NCBI GenBank assembly: GCA_021234155.1
Contig: JAJEKV010000055.1
Location: 124,001 to 188,000 of the forward strand
Reading direction: 5' to 3'
Source of the DNA: Isoetes taiwanensis
Lineage: Eukaryota > Streptophyta > Lycopodiopsida > Isoetales > Isoetaceae
DNA length: 64,000 nt
Part shown: positions 21,945-33,366 of the stretch, piece by piece
How positions within the stretch are numbered: the first letter of the stretch is position 1
Layout of the letters: each line of letters opens with the position of its first letter
Notes under the pieces: model-generated
What the model saw: the letters and a program-made list of their open reading frames with translations, nothing else
Database searches by the model: none
What the model was told of the DNA's origin: nothing
Position numbers and translations under genes: made by a program

Positions 21945-24050
21945 TTAGTTCTAATAGCATAGGGGATGCCTAAAATTTTAGTTTTAGTAGTGGGAGAGAG
22001 GTACATACAACCCAAATGTGTAGCTGCTTGCTCATCCTCATCTTGATGCCTTGAAATAAGCTTGGTCTTGGCAAGGGTTGATTTTGCATCAGAGCACTTG
22101 CCAAAATCTTCTAAAATAGCTTGGGTGTCTTTGAATGGAGTGTGCTTCCAAATGAAGAAAGAGAAAAGTGTCATCGCAAAGTGAACATTTAAGATTTCTC
22201 CAGCCTCCTGGGAGGGAAGGCTAAGACCTTTAATTAGATGTAAATCCTTAGCTCTCTTAAAATGGCTATTCAGGCCTTCCATTACAATTAGGAAGAGTAA
22301 GGGTGCAAGGGGGCAACCCTGCTTAACCCCCCTTTTAATGTCAAAGAAAGGGCTACATTCCCCATTAATGAGAACAGCAGATCTAGAGTTGCTAAGAATG
22401 GCTTGAAAACCAAAATGACACTATCGGAGAAACCAAGTTTTTGCAAAAGACCAGCAAAGGAAAGCCCAACTCCATCGTGTCAAAGGCCTTTGTAATATCC
22501 AATTTGAGGAGGCCAATTGATTGGTTAGAATCCTGGCCCAAGAGATTCCTAAAGAAGCAAAGAACAACATTATCTAGAATATCCCGGCCTCTTAAATAGG
22601 CACTTTGAGTGTTGCTGATGACTTCTTCAAGGATGGGCTTGAGTCGGAAAAGAATGGTACCGTAATTAACTTATAAACCACATTGGTTAGGGAAATAGGT
22701 CTATAATCGAAAATGTAACCGGGAGTTCAATCTTTGGGATGAGAGCAATCGGGACTTGTGTTGATCCCGCGGTCCCCTTCTTAGTCATCAAAAATTCATT
22801 AGCAAGGGATACAATATCCATACCCAGAATATCCCATGATTTCTTGAAGAATTCAGCTGGAAGACCATCAGGGCCTGGAGTTTTACCATTTTCCATTCCC
22901 TGAAGAACCTTCAGCATTTCCTCATAACTAAAAGGCCTAGAAAGTCTGTCATTCATCAGATCAGTAACTTTTTCCTGGATACACACAAAATTCTCGATAT
23001 CTTCCCTTCTAATATTTTCCTCAGTTCCCATAATCCTGGAGAAATGAGTTTTGGCAGCACTCTTGAGCTGCATATCATTGTCAATGCTATTGCCTTCCCA
23101 AAGAATACTGTAAATGTGATTTCTCTTAACCATGCCCTTGGCTTTGATGAAGAAATATTTCGAATTGCTTCTCTCGTCTTCTTTAAGCTCCTTAACCTTT
23201 GCTTTAATTTTCCAGCCTTTGGCAATTCTGATCTTTTCTCTTTCTATTTGAAGTTTGATTTCATCTCTGTGCTGATCCTGGGCTACATCCAACTGGGATC
23301 TCCAATCCTGTAAATGAGCAGTGTTACTTCTATGAACTTCCTTTCCCCAAACCTTGAGCCAATTCTTGATTCTTTTGGACACCCTCACCCACCAATCCAT
23401 CCAGCCTGTGTTACCATTAGGTTTTCTCTCTTGAGACACAATCTGTTACAGATTAGGCAAAAAATCATCAAGCTCAAGAAGATTAGTATTGAGTTTAAAA
23501 AAAGAATTTCTCTTTCTTTGAGCAGTGTTTCCACAAATATTAATGAGCTGAGGAAAATGATCAGAAATAGTATAGTTGGTTAAATTAGTGACCCTAGTGC
23601 TATTGTTCCAGAGGGCCTCACTGAGATAAAATCTATCATGAAGGCAGCAGACAGGCTGATCCCTGTGGTCACTCCAACTATAAGAGTGGGGGGTAACTCT
23701 AGCTAGAGAGAGATGATGAGAGTAAAGGAGAGAATTCCAGCTAGCAAATTCATTATCAGTCAGGGGCCTAAAATTGGTACTTCTCATATAGCTATGGGTG
23801 ACCATGTTGAAATCTCCTGCTAAAATACACTCATCATAAGGAATTCTCTCTAGACTCCTTTTAATGACCTCCCAAAGGCCGACTCTTTCTGGGGGCTGAT
23901 GATAAGCATAAACATTGATAAAAGCAATCCTCTTGTCACCAGCCATCCCATGAATAATTTGCCATCTCTTGCTGTTATCATTTACCATCTGAGTGTCAGC
24001 AAAGTTAAGCCTGTTACTCCAAGCTATAGTAATTCCTGCAGAAGTGTTGT
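21945..24050 (-). pseudogene. LINE ORF2: endonuclease and reverse transcriptase core
   Basis: In the minus direction the segment first encodes an apurinic-like endonuclease (23988-23446) with GDFNMV and the SDH catalytic motif near its end. The linker and reverse transcriptase fingers follow (23439-22687) with NGKTPGPDGLPAEFFKKSWD, the plant L1 signature. The palm is frameshifted. In 22282-21941 the FADD box appears degraded to HFAMT, followed by LGIPYAIRTN, where Helitron 2 begins. Several stops are present. The protein would nick target DNA and reverse-transcribe the LINE RNA; this copy is inactive. Confidence 0.92.
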
Positions 24051-24324
24051 TAGCTTTGAGTATAAATCTTGTGCTCTTGAAGGAAAATGAAATCCAGATT
24101 CATGGAACAGAGGCAAACCTTCAATCTACCTCTTTTGATATTCGAATTGATGCCTTGGATATTCCAAGTTATACCTTTAAGACTTATATCCATTGGAGGG
24201 GGGGAGGATCTTTCTTGATGATCTTCTTGGGGGTCCCAAAGAATATTCTTTGAAGTTTTTCTTACCCCTCTTCCTTCATTGTACTGATTGTAGACTGTGT
24301 AGGATCTTCCAGGTGGAGGTCTTG

Positions 24325-26215
24325 CTATTGACTCCGAAAGTCAAAGTCATCTTCTGAGTCTTCCTTCCTGGTTTCCTCATATTTGCCAAATTTGTCAAAG
24401 TCTAAGGTTGAGATACCAAGATCCATGGTTGAGATAGTCATATTAATGGGATCAACTCTAATTACCACTTTTGAGGGGAATTGGAATATAATACCTTTAT
24501 CTGGAAAATACTTATCTTGAGAATCGATATTATACTCGACTTTGTCTTCCACGATATCCCTGTTGTGAGATGGTGTTACGGCGGCTTTGCTAATACAATT
24601 GTCTTCCATATTCTTTGCCTTGGGCACCCAAACTTGCTTAACCTGATGAGTTTCCTCCTGTTTATGATGTGTTCCCTCCTGCTTCTGGATCTTAACTTCT
24701 TTATGATGCTCTCTAGGGTGAGAACTTTTAGCCAGAGGCATTTTGGAGTAGGAAACTTTGAGATCAAAAAACCCCCTTTTAGGAATTTTGCAGGGGATAC
24801 AATCTTCCCAATTAGAATAAATTTTCTTTTGAATCGCATTTAGGGAAACTGGTTTGGGGATTGAGACATGGATAATTTCCCCTGATCTTTGGCTATAGCA
24901 CTAAGGTGAGAGAGCAGTCAAGTGCCCATAGGGAGATTCAAACAAGAAATCCAGGTGGTGGTAGCTATCGTGGAGAAGTCTCCTGGAATGTAGAGAGGGT
25001 CCCATTTCATTATATAAACTGGGAAACCTGAGATGTGGGTGATTTTTCTGGTAAGAATCATGGGAACATTCTTCTCTTCTCTACAAATAATCTGATAGGT
25101 CTTGTTTGTCCAAATTTTAAGGATAGATAATATAGGAACTAATGAGTCTTGGTAATCCAATATTTAACATTGCTAGTGGAAGGACGACTCGAGGGAAGTG
25201 GACAAGAATTCCATGATTTATATATCCGGGTGTTTTTGTATGATCCACAATATTACCCAGTCCGAATTTCCTCTTCTTTTTAAAATCTTCTTTTCAACAA
25301 AGTCATTAGCATCACTAACAGAATTTAAAGAATTGAGTAAAGCATTCTTGTAAGAGATACCATTGATTTTGTCGTATTTTCCCATGATGGGGACTGAAAA
25401 CTTCAAAGTTTGCTTGGAGTTGGAAACCTTTGTCTTGTTTTTGTCCATGTTACGCTCCTTGATCTTTGATGCGGTTTTGGCATTCATTCCCGCTTGGTCA
25501 AATCGGATGGAAGTATCCATTACTGTCAGCAATCTCACATTTGGTGGGAACTTTGAGCGGGAGTTGGTAAGTTTTATAATCCATTTCAACTTCCTTCAGA
25601 AGAGTATCAGGGGCAAAAGAGGGAAGCCTTTTCTTGATTCCTTTCGAAATCTTCAATTACATGGTCATCCTGCTTCCTCCCAAATTTTCACCCTGTAAAA
25701 AGAGGCTTTGGATTTCCACCCAAGATCCTCGAGTTCTTCAACCAGTTTTTCTTTGCTTCAAGTATCTCTCGTCATGGATCTCCGAAGATCTGGTTCTTGT
25801 TGCAGCAATCTTCTTTTGAATGCCCCGCTTTTGACTCTTATGAGTTGATATAAAGGTTGTCCATCTCTCGTATCTTCTCAAGCATTTGCCATGCCAGGTC
25901 CCGATCATTGGCTTTGCCTTCCTTATACTGGTTTTCCAATCTCTGCATTTCAAGTTTGCATACCAAGATTTGTCCTTCCTTCTGAACTCCCATACAATCC
26001 GCCGCTGATTCTTGCTGTTCCCTGATTATATCGAAAGCAGCTTTGAGCTCTTTCATTTTTATCCACGATTGATCTTTTTTGTCATCTAGGACAAAGATTT
26101 GGTCCCAACTTTGAATGATCAAAATTGGGTCAGTGTCTTTGTATTCATACGAGATCCTTGTTGATGAGGAGGACCCTCCCGTAACCGGTTTGCTCGTCGA
26201 TGCCTTAGTTCTCAT
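24325..26215 (-). pseudogene. LINE ORF1 (decayed)
   Basis: The first minus-strand frame starts MRTKASTSKPVTGG at 26215 and is rich in charged helices (IREQQESAADCMGVQKEG). Later pieces at 25589-25218, 25160-24918 and 24741-24325 lie in different frames, so the gene is broken several times. It precedes the endonuclease and matches the position and size of plant L1 ORF1, an RNA-binding protein. No clear CCHC knuckle is visible. Confidence 0.7.
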
Positions 26216-27025
26216 GGTGGCACAGAGATTCTAGGGGAGAACGGAACAGAGAAAGAAGAAAAAGTGAGTAAAGGGAAGCAAAAAGAGGGGAAAGAATAGG
26301 AAAGGAGCGAAAGATCCGAAGATGGGGTAAAGGACAAAGGAAAGGGGAGAAAGAATGATTGGAAAGAGAGGGGGGAAAGCTGCCTAGATAATGAAAGAGG
26401 GCTGCTCGTACCCTGGACGACCTGCGAGGATCTAGTCAGGGGGAGAGGGTCCCATCAATCATCAAAGAAGCAACAATTCCAAGAAAAGGGAAAAAACTAG
26501 AGGATAAAGAAAAAGGAAAGAATGGGGGGAACCAAGAGCACAGGAAATCAAGAACAAAGAGGACTAATTCGCCACCTCGAACCTCCACACCACAATTCCA
26601 AGGTCATCGAAAACTTCTGCAGGCTGGAGATCAAAGAAATTTGCCCAGTGATAGAGAGGATCAATCCCGAATTCTGTGGGAACCCCTAAAAGAAAGAGAT
26701 TCCTTTCAAAGTTGTTGCCCAGGGCTAAGTAAGGCTGTGAATTATGAGTAGCAACCCTGAGGGAACCAACTCTGTCGAAACAAAGGATGCAGAGAAAAAA
26801 CTTGTTGAAGAAATCAAAATCTGCTCTACAAAAACCTATTCTAGACTGATTCCTAACAGCTAAACTGATCAGATCTTCAATGTTTTGAAGGGTGCTCTCA
26901 TGGCCCTGGGGGGGATGACAAAACCCAGCCCTTGGAGAACAGCTTCGAGCAAAGCCTCATCCATCAGGGCTAGGAGATGCGCGGATCCCGAGGCGCAGTG
27001 AGAGAGCGCTCATTCTCCCAAAATC
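26216..27025 (-). other. LINE 5' leader
   Basis: About 810 bp between the ORF1 start and the right target duplication, without a supported gene. It is purine-rich near ORF1, and plant L1 internal promoters lie in such leaders. No specific element is identifiable. Confidence 0.5.
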
Positions 27026-27041
27026 GCAACACAAGAATCTC
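27026..27041. repeat. LINE target-site duplication, right copy (16 bp)
   Basis: GCAACACAAGAATCTC, identical to 14544-14559. Confidence 0.95.
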
Positions 27042-27299
27042 ATTGGCTGCATTTTGCAGTCGCAAAATGTGGCGGGAGGTTTCCCCCGGAAGAAAATGCG
27101 ACATCAAAACTGTACGGAATGCAATTGCAACATGTCACAAAAGTATCCGTGGAAAAGCCGCCGAGTCTTATTTTCTTAGGTGGACCAATGAAACTCTAAA
27201 AAAATTAGGACAAGCTTGCCAAACAAGGTTTAAAATGAAACGCACTTATTTAAGAAGTGCGTTTGAAAGATTCCTTCTAAAAGTTTACAAAATTCTAAA

Positions 27300-28418
27300 A
27301 TACCCCTAAAAATGACTCTTTTACTATCTTGTGTCTAAAGATTTATAAAACTGCTTATGAAAACAGACATTTTAGGAAGACTTAACATTAAGGAGAAGAA
27401 CAACAAAGAAAAATATCTCATTTTAGAGGGGAAAAGGACCACTACGAAAGCCAAAGATTTATTATGGGGCAAACTCATATGATAAAATTAGACGCTTTTG
27501 TATCTTATCCCTTAGAACATTTATATTGGCTGTTATAGAAGACAAAAAATTTGTTATTTCACAACCATTTTGGCTAAACATCCTAATTGACCTTAAAAGA
27601 CATTGGGAGACAGTTGAACAAACTGCTTGAATGAAAAATTATTGTTTTTGCATCATATGGTATTACAAATGGTAATACATCCATGAAATCATGCAGTTAG
27701 TTGAAGTTCCAACTGACGATGTCGTATAAATTTATACCGGCGAAACGAAGTTGAAGTAGTGAAGCTCGTGATTAATGGCCTTTTTGTTGTTCTTGAGATG
27801 TATTTATCATGTCTTTGGGCTTGCACAATACCAATCCACAATATAGTGATGTTGAGAAGATAGTCTCCTCCTTGTCAATGTTGAGAGTCTTCTAAAAGCA
27901 CAATTCCATCATCAGAAAGCGATTGGGCGTCCTTTGCCGCACATTTCTCCGCAGAAGTATTTGTCTATCTTGCTTTTTTTCTGCTTTTTGCAAAGAAATA
28001 GGTAAACTTTTTTTTGGGGTTGCTACTCCTCGCACCCCTATGGACAAACTCATTAGTTTCCTTCTCGTTGAACACATGTGTCTCCATAACATTTTGGGGT
28101 CCTTTGCCTTTAGTAGCGTTTTTGAGTTTCCCTAAAGTGAAGTTAGCATGTGTGTAGAGAAAAAAGTAAAAATAACAACGGGATTCGACTAATTTATGCT
28201 CTAACATTGCATTACAAGGTCAGAGAATTTAGAACTATTTTAGAACTTTTTGAACTAAAAAACTAAGAAAACTGCATAAAATTATCCCTTAAGTGTGTTA
28301 TTTCAACAGTATTAAGTTGCAAAAACCTTTGGGAGCAAGAAAGACCCCACAAGATTTTGCACGATATAAACTTATACTCCTGGACTATATATTTTATGTA
28401 TATATATATCAGTATATA
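27300..28418. other. Gene-free stretch inside the inverted-repeat region
   Basis: AT-rich DNA with only short frames. One GTATAAATTTATACC palindrome occurs at about 27724-27738, the same word as the array at 33.1 kb. Confidence 0.4.
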
Positions 28419-31400
28419 TATATAATTATTAGGAGTGGCTTCCGGAAGCTTCTTTATATTCACCCCCCTCAGATCTTGGCCGTCGGTTTGCTCCCTTGCA
28501 ATCTCGTCCGTCGGATCTGGTGGCTTCTAGAAGCTTCCTGGCGGCCCTCTGGTGGCCCATCTCGACCGTCCATTTGTTTGGGGATCTCCCAACTTTTACC
28601 CAAAATTTTTTTGCGTTAGGAGGGAATTGAACCCCTGACCCCTTCACCCCCACAAGGGGGGTTTGGGGGGAACCCCTTAACCAACTTTCCACACTTCCAT
28701 TCAGGAATATAAGTGTGCTTTTTTCTTGTTAAGGTTACCTCCAACCCTAATAATTCTAGAATATCTAGGATGGTTCTAGAATTTAGGGTTTGCACATATA
28801 TCCCACATGCATAGATGCAAAAAAGAGCCTTTTTTCAGTATATAAAGAGGCCATCCAGATGGGAATAAGCATTCTAGTTTTTGGCTAGAAAATTCTAGAT
28901 TGGAGTTCTAGAATGCTCTAGGAAGATCTAGGATGTTCCAAAAATTATGGAATGTCTTTGGAAAGTTGGGGGGTTTCGGAACATAGAACCTTCTAGAACA
29001 ATAAAAAAGAAGTTGTAAAATTTTGTAAAAAGTAAAAAAAAAAGTTACGAAATTTGAACCTTATTGTACAAGAACCTATTCTAGAATATAGAACCTTCTA
29101 GAACAATAAAAAAAAGTTGTAAAATTTTGTAAAAAGTAAAAAAAAGTTACGAAATTTGAACCTTATTCTAGAAAAAACTATTCTAGAATTTAGGGTTTGC
29201 ACATATATCCCACATGCATAGATGCAAAAAATAGCCTCTTTTTCAGTATATAAAGAAGCTATCTAGATGAGAATAAGCATTACGGTTTTTTGGGTGGGGG
29301 TTCATTATATAAAGAAGCTATCCAGGATGAGAATAAGCATTACGGTTTTGGGTGGGGGTTCTAGAACATAGAACCTTCTAAACATGCTAAAATTGGAACT
29401 TGCTCCGTAGGAACATGCACCGTAGGACGTATTAAATTCTTATAATTATTAGGAGTGGCTTCCGGAAGCTTCTTTATATTCACCCCCCTCAGATCTTGGC
29501 CGTCGGTTTGCTCCCTTGCAATCTCGTCCGTCGGATCTGGTGGCTTCTAGAAGCTTCCTGGCGGCCCTCTGGTGGCCCATCTCGACCGTCCATTTGTTTG
29601 GGGATCTCCCAACTTTTACCCAAAATTTTTTTGCGTTAGGGGGGAATTGAACCCCTGACCCCTTCACCCCCACAAGGGGGGTTTGGGGGGAACCCCTTAA
29701 CCAACTTTCCACACTTCCATTCAGGAATATAGGTGTGCTTTTTTCTTGTTAAGGTTACCTCGAACCCTAATAATTCTAGAATATCTAGGATGGTTCTAGA
29801 ATTTAGGTTTTACATATATCCCACATGCATAGATGCAAAAAAAGAGCCTTTTTCAAGTATATAAAGAGGCCATCCGGATGGGAATAAGCATTACGTTTTT
29901 GGCTAGAAAATTCTAGATTGGAGTTCTAAAATGCTCTAGGAAGATCTAGGATGTTCCAAAAATTATGGAATGTCTTTGGAAAGTTCGGGGGGGTTCTGGA
30001 ACATAGAACCTTCTAGAACAATAAAAAAAAGTTGTAAAAAATTTTGTAAAAGGTAAAAAAAAAAAAAAAAAAGTTCTGAAATTTGAACCTTATTGTACAA
30101 GAACCTATTCTAGAATATAGAATCTTCTAGAACAATAAAAAAAAGTTGTAAAATTTTGTAAAAAGTAAAAAAAAGTTACGAAATTTGAACCTTATTCTAG
30201 AAAAAACTATTCTAGAATTTAGGGTTTGCACATATATCCCACATGCATAGATGCAAAAAATAGCCTCTTTTTCAGTATATAAAGAAGCTATCCAGATGAG
30301 AATAAGCATTCTAGTTTTTGGGTGGGGGTTCAGTATATAAAGAAGCTATCCAGATGAGAATAAGCATTCTGGTTTTTGGGTGGGGGTTCTAGAACATAGA
30401 ACCTTCTAAACATGCTAAAATTGGAACTTGCTCCGTAGGAACATGCACTGTAGGACGTATTAAATTCTTGTATATATATATATATACATCTCAATATATA
30501 TATATATTTAATATATATACGTTCACATATTTGTATATATAAAAAAAAAAACGGTATAAATTTATACCGCAGGAAGTCTCTCGGTATAGATTTATACCGC
30601 AAGACTTCTTTTTTTTTCGGATATATATATGTAAATATATATGTTATATATCAGTATATATATATAATTATTAGGAGTGGCTTCCGGAAGCTTCTTTATA
30701 TTCACCCCCCTCAGATCTTGGCCGTCGGTTTGCTCCCTTGCAATCTCGTCCGTCGGATCTGGTGGCTTCTAGAAGCTTCTGGCTGCCCTCGGGTGGCCCA
30801 TCTCGTTATAAATCCATTTGTTTGGGATCTCCCAACTTTTACCCAAAATTTTTTTTGCGTTAGGGGGAATTGAACCCTCGACCCCTTCACCCCACAAGGG
30901 GGTTTGGGGAACCCTTAACCAACTTTCCACACTTCCATTCAGGAATATAGGTGTGCTTTTTTCTTGTTAAGGTTACCTCCAACCCTAATAATTCTAGAAT
31001 ATCTAGGATGGTTCTAGAATTTAGGGTTTGCACATATATCCCACATGCATAGATGCAAAAAAGAGCCTTTTTGGTATATAAAGAGGCCATCCAGGATGGG
31101 AATAAGCATTACGGTTTTGGCTAGAAAATTCTAGATTGGAGTTCTAAAATGCTCTAGGAAGATCTAGGATGTTCCAAAAATTATGGAATGTACTGGAAAG
31201 TTCAGGAGGGGTTCTGGAACATAGAACCTTCTAGAACAATAAAAAAGAAGTTGTAAAATTTTGTAAAAGGTAAAAAAAAAAAGTTACGAAATTTGAACCT
31301 TATTGTACAAGAACCTATTCTAGAATATAGAATCTTCTAGAACAATAAAAAAAAGTTGTAAAATTTTGTAAAAAGTAAAAAAAAGTTACGAAATTTGAAC

Positions 31401-31690
31401 CTTATTCTAGAAAAAACTATTCTAGAATTTAGGGTTTGCACATATATCCCACATGCATAGATGCAAAAAATAGCCTCTTTTTCAGTATATAAAGAAGCTA
31501 TCCAGATGAGAATAAGCATTCTAGTTTTTGGGTGGGGGTTCAGTATATAAAGAAGCTATCCAGATGAGAATAAGCATTCTGGTTTTTGGGTGGGGGTTCT
31601 AGAACATAGAACCTTCTAAACATGCTAAAATTGGAACTTGCTCCGTAGGAACATGCACTGTAGGACGTATTAAATTCTTGTATATTATAT
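28419..31690. repeat. Three tandem units of 1.0-1.2 kb
   Basis: The word TTATTAGGAGTGGCTTCCGG recurs at about 28427, 29447 and 30667, each time followed by the same order of sequence: a GC-rich tRNA-like block, TTCTAGAA-rich DNA, two TATAAAGAAGCTATCCAGATGAG-type repeats and a GGAACATGCACYGTAGGACG end. The middle unit is longer because of an AT-rich palindromic insert at about 30470-30650. Identity between units is high, so duplication is fairly recent. Confidence 0.88.
28615..28700 (-). repeat. tRNA-like (SINE head-like) block, copy 1 of 3
   Basis: On the minus strand GGTTAAGGGGTT resembles a pol III A box and GGGTTCAATTC (28624-28634) a B box, spaced as in a tRNA-derived SINE head. No cloverleaf is formed, so it is not a tRNA gene. 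Copies recur at about 29635-29720 and 30860-30930. Confidence 0.5.
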
Positions 31691-31745
31691 ATTTAGATAA
31701 TATACATATATATACAAGAAATTTAATGCGTCCTACGGTGCATGT
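31680..31745. repeat. Palindrome closing the tandem array
   Basis: The end of unit 3 (GGAACATGCACTGTAGGACG, TATTAAATTCTTGTATAT) is mirrored across an AT-rich centre by TATACAAGAAATTTAATGCG and TCCTACGGTGCATGTTC. The arms are about 45 bp. Confidence 0.75.
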
Positions 31746-31794
31746 TCGAGTTTTAGCATGTTCCTATGCTGCAAGTTCTTGTCGTGCCCTACAT

Positions 31795-32540
31795 TCTAAA
31801 AGAATGTCTTGAGAATACTCTAAATTCATAGATTCTCTAAGATTCTACCAAGGTTCTCTTGGAGGTTTCGTGGAGATTCCTCTAAATTTTATAAGATTCC
31901 CTCTAGATTCCATTAGATTTCCGTAGATTCTCCAAGATTCTATGACGATCCCCTTAGATTCCCTTAGATCCCTTTAGATTTTATGAGATTGCCTTAGGTT
32001 CCCTTACATTATATGAGATTCAAAGAGATTCTATAAAGATTCCCTTAGATACTCTAAGATTTCATCAACATTTTCCTAGATTGCCTTAGATTTTATGAAG
32101 ATTCCCTTAGATCCCCTAGATTTTAAGAGATTCCCTTAGGCTTGTAAATATTTTCCTAGATTCTCTCACATTTTATGAGATTTTCTTAGATTCTGTTAGA
32201 TTCTCCTGGATTCCTTTACATTCTAGAACTTTTTAGAACATTCTAAGGCTTTCTGGAACATTCTAAGACTTTCTGGAACATTCTGAGACTTTTAAAATAT
32301 CCTAGAACTTTCTGGAAGTATTTCCCTAGATTCTCTTACCTTCCCATGGATTCCTACATTCTCGAACATTCTAGAACCTATTAGAACAATTTGAAACTTT
32401 CTGGAAGAATTTTCATAGATTCCCTCCAGATTATGTTCTAGAATTTTCTAGAATATTTTGGAACTTTCTAGAAGATTCTAGAACTTTCTAGAGCCTTCCA
32501 GAACATTCTAGAACTCTTTTGAACTAGTTAGAATGTTATA
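31795..32540. repeat. GATTCCCTTAGATTC-type degenerate minisatellite with TTCTAGAA words
   Basis: Dozens of imperfect repeats of AGATTCCCTTAGATTCTATG type, about 20 bp per unit. From about 32215 on they shift to ATTCTAGAACTTT-type repeats. The same repeat family occurs again at 58485-59535. Confidence 0.8.
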
Positions 32541-32610
32541 CTCCATTTTATCTTAACTGGATTGTTACCCTTAAGTACATTTGAAACATAAATTATTCAT
32601 AGAATTAATG

Positions 32611-32672
32611 CTTGGTCTAGTGGTTAGAATGGGGGGCTGGGGGGTCAATAACCAGGGTTCAAATCCCCCACA
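32611..32672 (+). repeat. tRNA-derived SINE head or tRNA pseudogene
   Basis: TGGTCTAGTGGTTAGAATG (A-box region) and GGTTCAAATCC (B box, 32656-32666) are spaced as in a tRNA-derived sequence. The acceptor stem does not close, so it is not called a functional tRNA. Confidence 0.5.
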
Positions 32673-32699
32673 CAACATAAAAATTTTAAAAGCCTTTCC

Positions 32700-33060
32700 T
32701 TAAAGGATGAGCATTCAACGTGGGCCGTAGGATCTTAGGCCCGATCAAGGGCCGAGATCGTGCCATGTGGCAAAAATCTAAAGCAACATGAGCCGTAGGA
32801 TCCTAGATCGACGATCAAGATCAAGAACAACTTGGACATAGGATCGATTACATATAATTCCCAAAGCCATGTGCACCATAGGATGTGTCCCAAAGTAATG
32901 TGGGCCGTAGGATCTCGAATCGGCGATCGGGGATCAAATCAACCCGACCGTGGGATCGCTTACATATAGTCTATACACAAACTCCCAAGCCATCTGGGCC
33001 GTAGGATACGTCCCAAAGCCACGTGAGCCGTAGGATCTCGGATCAACGGTCAGATTTAGG
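32700..33060 (+). repeat. Field of GCCGTAGGATC repeats
   Basis: GTGGGCCGTAGGATC and close variants recur about seven times with spacing of some 35-80 bp, alternating with GATCAACGGTC and CCCAAAGCCA words. No coding potential. Confidence 0.7.
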
Positions 33061-33098
33061 AGGACAAACATAAGAACATATATATATCAGATATCTTT

Positions 33099-33366
33099 GG
33101 TATAAATTTATACCGAGAAAACTCTTGCGGTATAAATTTATACCGCTTGGGTCCTCTTGCGGTATAAATTTATACCGCTTGGGTCCTCTTGCGGTATAAA
33201 TTTATACCGCTCGAGTCCTTTTGCTGTATAAATTTATACCGCTCGAGTTCTTTTGTTGTATAAATCTATACCGCTCAAGTCTTCTTGCGGTATAAATTTA
33301 TACCGTGCAAACTCTCTAGCATACTATGTCCATATATTACTATCTATTGAGGTATAAATTTATACC
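33099..33366. repeat. Array of GGTATAAATTTATACC palindromes
   Basis: Six 20-bp palindromes (consensus GCGGTATAAATTTATACCGC) start at 33127, 33159, 33191, 33223, 33255 and 33287, an exact 32-bp period. The 12-bp linkers are alike (TTGGGTCCTCTT or TCGAGTCCTTTT). Shorter 16-bp versions flank the array at 33099 and 33351, and further copies are at 30552, 30582 and 27724. Confidence 0.93.

Larger units (their letters stand above)
14560..27025 (-). mobile_element. Full-length plant L1-type LINE interrupted by two Helitrons
   Basis: It is bounded by a perfect 16-bp target duplication (14544-14559 and 27026-27041), with a poly(A) tail at the low-coordinate end. Subtracting the two Helitrons (3256 and 2197 bp) leaves 7013 bp, the expected size of a plant L1. 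In the minus direction it has a leader of about 810 bp, ORF1 (26215-24325), and ORF2 with endonuclease, reverse transcriptase and C-terminal zinc finger (about 24050-14940). Both ORFs have several frameshifts and stops, so it is old, although the target duplication is still perfect. The remaining LINE segments are 14560-16348, 19605-19747 and 21945-27025. Confidence 0.95.

Noticed and set aside
28615-28700. Functional tRNA gene
   Set aside because: Only box A/B-like words are present; the arms do not pair into a cloverleaf. The same holds for 32611-32672 and 57418-57581.
33099-33366. CRISPR-like array (constant repeats at 32-bp period)
   Set aside because: The linkers are near-identical 12-mers, there are no cas genes, and the context is a plant nuclear genome.
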